37,964 bases of DNA, from contig NZ_BJMK01000021.1 in assembly GCF_006539125.1 (NCBI RefSeq), forward strand, positions 1 to 37,964. The letters run 5' to 3'. A program made the position numbers and the translations under genes. This document shows, in pieces, positions 32,453 through 37,964 of this stretch; the first letter of the stretch is position 1; every line of letters begins with the position of its first letter. This stretch comes from Gluconobacter sphaericus NBRC 12467. Lineage in GTDB: Bacteria > Pseudomonadota > Alphaproteobacteria > Acetobacterales > Acetobacteraceae. The notes under the pieces were generated by a model. It ran no database searches. It saw only the letters and a list, made by a program, of their open reading frames with translations, and was not told the origin of the DNA.

Positions 32453-33260
32453 GGGCGCGGTCCGCAGGCAGGGACACAGCCGCGATCTTCAGCGTTATGC
32501 CCGCATCGCGCAGCATTGCGGCATACCCGGGATCAATGCCGTCATCAGTGATGACCACATCGAACTCGGAAAGTGCCGCCAGCCGGTTCATGGCCGAGTT
32601 ACCGAACTTCCCGCTGTCCACCAGAAGCACACGAGAGTCCGCCACCGCCATCAGGGCCTGTTTGGCGCGGATAATTTCCTCGATCTGATGATAGGCCGTC
32701 AGACCGTGGATAGCGGCGGCAGAAACAAATGCCAAGTCGATGTGCATGGACATCACGCTCTGTTCGCAGACCATTCCCACAAAGGCTTCGAATGTCGGGC
32801 TGTACCGTCCGCCCAGACCAATCAGGCCGAGAGTCTCGCAGGCTCCCAGACGCGTCCCTAGCCCCAGGCTGTTGGTCACGACTGTCAGCGACGCGATGGC
32901 GGAGAGGCTGTCTGCCATCGCCCGCACCGTTGTGGAATCATCGAGCGCCACCGTATCGCCCGGGCTGATCAGGGAGGCCGCAAGCGCAGCGATGGCCTGT
33001 TTCTGTGCAACGGCCTGCCGCGCCCGATACACCACGCTCCCCGAAGAACTCGCGCTCGGCAGGGCCGTGATATCCGGGCCGACCCGGCGGAGCAGTCCCT
33101 GCGCGGACAGGGCCAGAAGGTCCCGGTTAATCGAGGCCCGGCTCAGCGAAAACCGCTCCAGCAGATCCCCGACCGGCACCACGCCCCGCTCCGTGACATA
33201 ATCAAGGATCCCGCGCCGGCGGCTAGACAGAACCTGCCCTTCCACGAGCACGGCATTCAT
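32439..33260 (-). CDS. DeoR-family transcriptional regulator
   Basis: This 273-residue regulator has the DeoR helix-turn-helix at the N-terminus (RRRGILDYVTERGVVPVGDL, FSLSRASINRDLLALSAQG). Its C-terminal sugar-phosphate sensor domain carries ISPGDTVALDDSTTVRAMAD, LTVVTNS and DLAFVSAAAIHGL. Members usually repress sugar or polyol genes and respond to a phosphorylated intermediate. The start overlaps the stop of the isomerase gene by one base, so the regulator is made with the enzyme. A sensed compound close to the isomerase substrate is a reasonable inference. No clear palindrome was found upstream of the isomerase. Confidence 0.92.
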   Translation of the reverse strand: MNAVLVEGQVLSSRRRGILDYVTERGVVPVGDLLERFSLSRASINRDLLALSAQGLLRRVGPDITALPSASSSGSVVYRARQAVAQKQAIAALAASLISPGDTVALDDSTTVRAMADSLSAIASLTVVTNSLGLGTRLGACETLGLIGLGGRYSPTFEAFVGMVCEQSVMSMHIDLAFVSAAAIHGLTAYHQIEEIIRAKQALMAVADSRVLLVDSGKFGNSAMNRLAALSEFDVVITDDGIDPGYAAMLRDAGITLKIAAVSLPADRALTAG

Positions 33261-34060
33261 CAGGCATCCACTCCGGCAGAGAGCAGCGTGCTGACGCTGT
33301 CAATCAGCTTCATAAAATCCGCAGGCTCCCAGCCTGCACGGCCGATCAGCACTCCATCCACATCCGGCAGGGCGACATAGTCGCGAATATTGGCCTGAGA
33401 TACGCTGCCGCCATAGAGCAGCGGAATCCTGACGGTGCTATCGGGGCCAGTGATCTCCTGCATCACGGCGCGCAGTTTCGTATGGATCTGCGACACGAAC
33501 GGGGCTTCTGCCGGGCGTCCCGCCGAACCGATAGCCCAGACGGGCTCATAGGCGATCAGAACCCGCGAAAAATCCTCCTGCGACAGCCCGTGCAGGGCGA
33601 TTTTCGCCTGTCGGGCGAGCGTTTCCTGCGAGACGCCGAATTCGAATTCGTCCAGCGTATCACCGATGCAGATCAGCGGCTGCAGACCGTGCTTCAGCGC
33701 CGCGCGGACCTTGAGGTTCACCGTCCAGTCCGTCTCGCCGAAATGCTGCCGGCGTTCAGAATGGCCGATCACCACCATGGATGCGCCACATTCGGCGATC
33801 ATCGGGGCAGAAATTTCCCCGGTCCAAGCACCACTGTCTTCCCAGAACATGTTCTGCGCGCCCACGATCATGGAGCTGTCCTGAAGGGCCGCGCTCACGT
33901 CTTTCAGGGACGTGAACGGCGGATTCACGAAAGTCCGAACGCCCTCGGGGGGACGAAATGCAGCAAGGGCCCGGGCCGCCGCAACGGCTTCGGCAGGGCC
34001 CTTGTTCATTTTCCAGTTCGTCCCGATCCAGACGGTCTTCTGATCCACGGTTAACCTCAT
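33260..34060 (-). CDS. tpiA: Triosephosphate isomerase family protein (TpiA/EryH-like)
   Basis: This 266-residue (alpha/beta)8-barrel sugar-phosphate isomerase has the catalytic residues Lys17 in GTNWKMNK, His100 in VIGHSERR and Glu172 in AYEPVWAIG, plus the phosphate-binding LLYGGSV. The mobile loop 6, normally AIGTGKTA, reads AIGSAGRPA with one extra residue. That, together with the coupled DeoR gene, recalls the second TPI-like enzymes of erythritol catabolism (EryH, L-erythrulose 1-phosphate isomerase). It could be the housekeeping triosephosphate isomerase or a tetrose-phosphate isomerase. The family call is firm, the substrate is not. The stop overlaps the DeoR start as TGATG-type coupling. 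Confidence 0.85.
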   Translation of the reverse strand: MRLTVDQKTVWIGTNWKMNKGPAEAVAAARALAAFRPPEGVRTFVNPPFTSLKDVSAALQDSSMIVGAQNMFWEDSGAWTGEISAPMIAECGASMVVIGHSERRQHFGETDWTVNLKVRAALKHGLQPLICIGDTLDEFEFGVSQETLARQAKIALHGLSQEDFSRVLIAYEPVWAIGSAGRPAEAPFVSQIHTKLRAVMQEITGPDSTVRIPLLYGGSVSQANIRDYVALPDVDGVLIGRAGWEPADFMKLIDSVSTLLSAGVDA

Positions 34061-34360
34061 GACAGGGTTTCAACTAGCCGGGCACTCATGCCGATTCTCC
34101 CGGATCCCGGCTTTTCCGGAATATCTTTACCGTTAAACTATAACAGAAAAAATGTCATCCGTCCTATCAATAACGATACATTTATGCGCTGCCAAAACAG
34201 GCTTCCTGAACCCGATCGCCCCCGCCGGGCGTCGTGTTGCCAATCGGGTTTCGGGCCGTCATATACATGACAGACTATTGCAGGTCCTGACCGGAGCTGG
34301 TTCCCAACGGTTTCAGCCTTCCGGTGTGTGAAGACCTGTTTCTGGCAACGGAGCACTCAC
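34061..34360. other. Divergent promoter region between tpi-deoR and ybaK
   Basis: About 300 bases without a gene separate two divergent units, so both promoters should be here. A short AT-rich core (about 34135-34195) is the most likely place. I cannot pick out a confident -35/-10 pair or an operator. Confidence 0.35.
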
Positions 34361-34840
34361 ATGACCCGCGAAACAGCCGCAACGGCTTTTCTGGCAGCGA
34401 GAAACATTCCCTTCAGCGTCCATGATTATGAATATGCCCCTAATGGCGGCCTGATCGGAATGCAGGCGGCCGAAGCCATCGGCGTGGCACCCGAGGATGT
34501 CCTCAAGACGCTGGTGGTCGAAGTGGACAAGAAACAGCCGGTCTGTGTCGTGGCCCCTGCTCACCAGCGGATGAACCTGAAGAAGGTCGCGGCGCTGTTT
34601 GACGGGCGCAATGCGCGGATGATGGCCCCTGAGAAGGCGCAGGAACTGACGGGGTTCCAGTCCGGCGGGACCAGCCCGTTCGGCTCCAGAACACCGATCC
34701 CCGTCGTGATTTCGCAGGACGCGATGCCACGCGAGCATGTCTATATCAATGCGGGTGGGCAGGGTTTTGTCGTGCGGATCACGCCTGCGGATGCCCAGCG
34801 CGCCACGAATGCCAAAGTGGCCGATATCGGCGCGGACTGA
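34361..34840 (+). CDS. ybaK: YbaK/EbsC-family Cys-tRNA(Pro) deacylase
   Basis: This roughly 159-residue editing enzyme is of the YbaK group, which hydrolyses mischarged Cys-tRNA(Pro) and so protects translation. Family marks are AATAFLAARNIPFSVHDYEY, EDVLKTLVV with the conserved Lys, VVAPAHQRMNLKK, TGFQSGGTSPFGSRTPIPVV and YINAGGQGF. The start at 34361 is chosen because GGAG lies eight bases upstream and the family begins at this point; an earlier in-frame ATG at 34328 has no such site. The DUF2075 gene starts five bases after the stop. Confidence 0.93.
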   Translation: MTRETAATAFLAARNIPFSVHDYEYAPNGGLIGMQAAEAIGVAPEDVLKTLVVEVDKKQPVCVVAPAHQRMNLKKVAALFDGRNARMMAPEKAQELTGFQSGGTSPFGSRTPIPVVISQDAMPREHVYINAGGQGFVVRITPADAQRATNAKVADIGAD

Positions 34841-34845
34841 AACGC

Positions 34846-35682
34846 GTGGCCGCTTCCTCCCGCGCGCTGGATAACGCTGCGACGCAGAAACTTTCCCCCG
34901 AGCTGACGTTGTCGGAGCCGCAAACGGAATTGCTGCATCGGGTGATGTCGTTCTGTGAGCGGCATCAGGCGGATGACAGCGCTCTTTTCGTGATCGAAGG
35001 GGCGGCGGGCACGGGGAAAAGCGTTGTCCTGAATGCGATCTTCAATGCGCTTCAGACCCGGGCGCGGAGTGGCGCGGCAGGAGACCCGCTGAAGGGCCTT
35101 CGGAACATGCTGATCGTCAACCATCCGGAGATGCTCAAGCTCTATCGCAACATCGCGGCCACCATGCCCGCCCTGCGCAAGAGCGATTACGAGCGCCCGA
35201 CGACATTCATCAACACGTCTGCGAAAACCGGCCGACGCATGGATATCGTACTGGTCGACGAAGCGCATCTGCTTCTGACGCGGCCGGACCGTTACAACCA
35301 TTTCACGCAGCAGAACCATCTGGAAGAAATCCTGCGCTGGGACCGCTCCCTGCCGCGCGAAAAACTGCCCTGGGCCGAGCGGCCGGATACGATCGACGAG
35401 GTGGGGTCCGTCTATACAATCCAAGGGTTCGATCTGAATTATGCAGGCGTCATCCTGGGGCCGTCGCTGTTTTATGACGTGAAGCATGACCGGATCGGGG
35501 TGCGGCCGGAGCGTTATGAGGACAGCGCAGCGTTTCAGGGACGCGACGGGATTGCGGCGCCGGAAGAAGCAAAGACGCGCGTTATTCTCAATGCCCTGAA
35601 CGTCATCCTCACACGCGGCATCCACGGGCTGTTCCTGTATGCCCATGATCCGGCTTTGCGGGAGAGGCTGCTGCGAACCTGA
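34846..35682 (+). CDS. DUF2075-family P-loop ATPase, internally shortened
   Basis: This 278-residue protein is related to the DUF2075 (Schlafen-like AAA/helicase) family. It has Walker A GAAGTGKS at 52-59, Walker B DIVLVDEAH at 133-141 followed by LLLTRPDRYNHFTQQNHLEE, and the C-terminal block EVGSVYTIQGFDLNYAGVIL (185-204) with LTRGIHGLFLY. In longer relatives about 80-100 residues separate the Walker B region from the EVGS block. Here only about 20 are present (WDRSLPREKLPWAERPDTID), so the middle, with sensor and helicase motifs, appears deleted in frame. Activity is therefore doubtful. The GTG start lies five bases after ybaK. The role is unknown. Confidence 0.75.
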   Translation: MAASSRALDNAATQKLSPELTLSEPQTELLHRVMSFCERHQADDSALFVIEGAAGTGKSVVLNAIFNALQTRARSGAAGDPLKGLRNMLIVNHPEMLKLYRNIAATMPALRKSDYERPTTFINTSAKTGRRMDIVLVDEAHLLLTRPDRYNHFTQQNHLEEILRWDRSLPREKLPWAERPDTIDEVGSVYTIQGFDLNYAGVILGPSLFYDVKHDRIGVRPERYEDSAAFQGRDGIAAPEEAKTRVILNALNVILTRGIHGLFLYAHDPALRERLLRT

Positions 35683-35757
35683 TCTGCCCGATCGCGCTTG
35701 CGTGAATTGTCATCGTACGGTCGCTCTGGTCCTTTCACGGTAAAGGAGATTTCAGCC

Positions 35758-36882
35758 ATGTCCCATCAGACACTTCTGGCTCTTACGTTCAGCGCCGCTC
35801 TTGCGGCCCTGAGCGCCGCCTCCCCTGCCCTCGCTGCCCAGACCGTGGATAAAGGCACGCTTTCGTCGGGGAATGTGCAGATCATCGGGCATTTTTCCAA
35901 TGCCCAGCCCTCCGGTATTGCCGTGCTGCCCGACGGGCGTCTGGTGCTTGGCTTTCCGCGCAGTGCGCATGAACATTCCGGGCCGCGCCTGGCGCTCTAT
36001 GCGAACGGAAAACTGACGCCCTTCCCCGATGCGGCCGCGCAGGCGCAGTTTGTCTCACCGCTTGGCATGACGGTGGATGCGAAGGGGCAGCTCTGGGTTC
36101 TGGATGAAGGAATGGTTGCGGGCACGGGGACTGTTGCAGGCGCGCAGAAGCTGTTCCGGATCGACCCCACGAGCGGGAAAATCGCGCAGGTCGTGCCGTT
36201 GGGTGCACCTGCCCTGCTGCCGGACAGTCACGTCAATGATGTGCGGATCGATCTGACGCATGGTGCGGCGGGGACGGCGTTCATTACCGATACGTCCACC
36301 GATGTGCATCCGGCGCTGGTTGTTGTGGATCTGGCGACAGGCCATCAGCGGCGCATTCTGGCCGATACGGTTTCTGTCATGCCGGTGCAGGGTTTTGTGG
36401 CCGTCATGGACGGTGTGGCCGGGCGTTATGATCCGAACCATGCTGTTGTACCGCAAGGTGGTGTGAACGGTATCGCCATCAGCCCGGACCAGCAGACGCT
36501 TTACTGGCAACCCCAGACCAGCCGACGTCTTTATTCCGCGCCGACCGCTGTTCTGTCCGATCCGAAAGCCAGCGAAGCAACGCTGGAGCGGGCTGTGAAG
36601 GATGAGGGCGAGACGGGCATGGGCGACGGCATGGCGACCGGGCCGGATGGTTCGATTTACATCACCGATGACGAACGCCACGCCATCCTTCGCCACAAGC
36701 CAAATGGCGAGATTTCGGTTGTGGCGCATGATCCGCGCATGACTGAGCCCGATGGTCTGACCTATGCCAATGGGGCGCTTTACGGGACGGTTGGGCAGTG
36801 GGCGCGGCTGCCGGTTTTCCATGACGGTAAGGACCTTGAGGTCATGCCGTATATTGTTGTGAAGATCGCGCCTCTGAACTGA
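35758..36882 (+). CDS. Secreted beta-propeller protein, major royal jelly/SMP-30-like
   Basis: This 374-residue protein carries a signal peptide (MSHQTLLALTFSAALAAL...ALAAQ), so it is exported. The rest is a run of propeller blades: PSGIAVLPDGRLVLGFPR, LGMTVDAKGQLWVLDEGM, VNDVRIDLTHGAAGTAFITD, ALVVVDLATGHQRRIL, GVNGIAISPDQQTLYW and ATGPDGSIYITDDERHAILR. The spacing fits the major royal jelly protein/yellow family more than classical SMP-30 gluconolactonases, although periplasmic lactone hydrolysis would suit a sugar-oxidising organism. AAGGAG at 35743-35748 supports ATG 35758 over a TTG at 35698. The exact activity is unknown. Confidence 0.85.
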   Translation: MSHQTLLALTFSAALAALSAASPALAAQTVDKGTLSSGNVQIIGHFSNAQPSGIAVLPDGRLVLGFPRSAHEHSGPRLALYANGKLTPFPDAAAQAQFVSPLGMTVDAKGQLWVLDEGMVAGTGTVAGAQKLFRIDPTSGKIAQVVPLGAPALLPDSHVNDVRIDLTHGAAGTAFITDTSTDVHPALVVVDLATGHQRRILADTVSVMPVQGFVAVMDGVAGRYDPNHAVVPQGGVNGIAISPDQQTLYWQPQTSRRLYSAPTAVLSDPKASEATLERAVKDEGETGMGDGMATGPDGSIYITDDERHAILRHKPNGEISVVAHDPRMTEPDGLTYANGALYGTVGQWARLPVFHDGKDLEVMPYIVVKIAPLN

Positions 36883-36902
36883 AGGCCCGCAACGCCGGGG
36901 GA

Positions 36903-37190
36903 TTACCAACCCTCTGGCGTCAGCCCCATCCCGCCCGTACCGGTTCCGGTCATGGCCCCCAAACCGGACTGAGAGCCAAGGCCGTAATTCCTCCCGCCGC
37001 CGAAACCTGTTCCGACGCTGACGGCGCCATGGATCTTGTGGTCTGCCCTGACGGTGTCTTTCTGGTTGTCCGAACCGCTGGTCGCGAGTGGGCGCAACAG
37101 CGTCGAGCGGCTGTCGGCCGGTTGCGAGCGAGGATGAGAACATCCCGCCAACCCTGCCAGAATCATCACGACAAAAATCCGCTGTGTCAC
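36903..37190 (-). CDS. Small putative lipoprotein
   Basis: The product is about 95 residues. A short signal sequence (VTQRIFVVMILAGLAGCS) contains the lipobox LAGC, so it should be lipid-anchored. The mature part is polar and ends in a Gly/Thr/Met-rich tail (GAMTGTGTGGMGLTPEGW). The GTG at 37190 is preferred to an upstream ATG at 37268 because a very strong GGAGGGGG site precedes it by about six bases and because it puts the signal sequence at the N-terminus. The gene converges with the beta-propeller gene. I do not recognise the family. Confidence 0.55.
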   Translation of the reverse strand: MTQRIFVVMILAGLAGCSHPRSQPADSRSTLLRPLATSGSDNQKDTVRADHKIHGAVSVGTGFGGGRNYGLGSQSGLGAMTGTGTGGMGLTPEGW

Positions 37191-37500
37191 ACGCTGCCCC
37201 CTCCCGGACCGGGCTGATACGGGGCGTTTATCATAACCGACACGCACTGTCGGCACAGCAACGAACAATGACAGAGTTTTACAGAAACAGATGTCCCAGT
37301 CTCAAAAATCATGCTGAAACGTGACACATATGACCATACATCTGAAGTACAATACGAAACAATAAGGGGAATTATAGCATTTTCAGTAGAATATATTTGG
37401 AATTTTTATATAAATAGACGTGCATATTTTATGCACTATAGATTGCCGCGGACAAAAATAGACAGTAATATCCGCAACCGATTCAAGGCTGCATTTTGGG
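37191..37500. other. Intergenic stretch between lipoprotein gene and IS relic
   Basis: No gene is supported. From about 37320 to 37460 the sequence is AT-rich (for example AATTTTTATATAAATAG), as it is near the other IS relics. It must hold the promoter of the small lipoprotein gene at its left end. Confidence 0.35.
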
Positions 37501-37850
37501 GAGCGCATTGAGCTTCCGGACAAAGAATGGGCCTTCATCGGGACACTGCTTGTGCCTCAAACGAGGTCGTGGCGGCCATCCTGCGAAAAACAAGCATCTA
37601 TTTCGAAGGTATAATGTGGATTGTCCACACCGGATCGCAAGGACGCCATCTGCCTGATGACCAGGGCAAGTGGAGCATCGTGCTTCGCCTTTGGGTCACA
37701 ACAGGGACAACTCTCGCTGGCGTTATCTCGTCGAACGCCCCTTCAATAAACTCAGGAACTGACGACGCATCACCACCCGATATGACAAAACAAAGAAGTC
37801 ATATCCTGGCTTCGGCAATCTCGTCTCAACACTTCAACAGGTACCCTTTA
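37501..37850 (+). pseudogene. IS5-family (IS427-like) transposase relic
   Basis: This is a different IS5 group from the IS12528-type relics. Pieces in successive frames read IELPDKEWAFIGTLL, KRGRGGHPAKN and GIMWIVHTGSQGRHLPDD (first frame of an orfA-type protein). After a deletion they jump to the C-terminal RWRYLVERPFNKLRN, a stop, then RRITTRYDKTKKSYPGF. The catalytic centre is missing and the frame is broken at least three times. No ends were identified. Confidence 0.7.
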
Positions 37851-37964
37851 ATCCACGAAACCTAAGACCACCCCTCAAACCACTCTACCGATCAGAACGG
37901 ACATGCCGGGGAGGATTCCAGTGATGGGCTTTCTGGTCGTACCGGGCTGCGTAAAGGCGACGGG

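Noticed and set aside
34741-35646. 301-codon minus-strand frame opposite the DUF2075 gene
   Set aside because: The plus strand has Walker motifs and tight coupling to ybaK; the minus frame has no recognisable domain.
1-37964. CRISPR array, tRNA or rRNA genes, prophage or defence island
   Set aside because: No regularly spaced repeats, cloverleaf-like sequences, phage structural genes or known defence genes were seen on either strand by eye.

Overview
The window looks like chromosomal DNA of an acetic acid bacterium (Acetobacteraceae), most likely Gluconobacter or a close relative. The reasons are a moderately GC-rich, alphaproteobacterial coding style, several decayed IS5-family elements of the IS12528/IS1031 kind known from acetic acid bacteria, a type II NADH dehydrogenase, an OprB-type sugar porin, and much periplasmic redox and efflux machinery. 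The assignment rests on gene families recognised by eye. No database search was run. I see no tRNA, rRNA, CRISPR array or intact prophage.

Left part (1-11.5 kb): the C-terminal end of a nitrilase is followed by a decayed IS5-family copy with both terminal inverted repeats. Next come a LysR regulator and a DoxX membrane protein. A minus-strand operon reads YceI - cytochrome b561 - YceI - OprB porin. Palindromes of the form GAAAC-Nx-GTTTC lie upstream of the LysR gene, doxX and the YceI operon, so these genes may form one small regulon. Then come a CPA1 Na+/H+ antiporter, a second LysR gene divergent from an Old Yellow Enzyme oxidoreductase (with a clear palindromic operator between them), an IS remnant, and a siderophore-interacting FAD protein.

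Middle (11.5-25 kb): an AT-rich stretch holds a frameshifted IS5-family transposase. A complete tripartite RND efflux operon follows, in the order permease - adaptor - outer-membrane channel. After another IS5 remnant and a 450-base stretch without a gene come phosphoglucomutase, a succinate-semialdehyde-type aldehyde dehydrogenase and NDH-2, each apparently its own transcription unit. Hairpins follow all three, and the one after NDH-2 is a bidirectional terminator.

Right part (25-38 kb): a TonB-dependent receptor is followed by a divergent cluster, with transglutaminase and Zn-metallopeptidase to the left and circularly permuted ATP-grasp and alpha-E protein to the right. This matches a known genomic association predicted to make and break peptide or amide bonds. 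Then come a triosephosphate isomerase-like gene coupled to a DeoR regulator (features suggest a tetrose-phosphate isomerase of the EryH type), YbaK coupled to an internally shortened DUF2075 ATPase, a secreted beta-propeller protein of the royal jelly/SMP-30 type, a small lipoprotein, and a wrecked IS5-family element at the right edge.

The observations most worth a second look are the shared palindromes of the LysR/DoxX/YceI/b561/OprB group, the isomerase-DeoR pair with its unusual loop 6, the RND permease that appears to lack the AcrB-type Lys of the proton relay, the shortened DUF2075 protein, and the ATP-grasp/alpha-E/transglutaminase/peptidase cluster.
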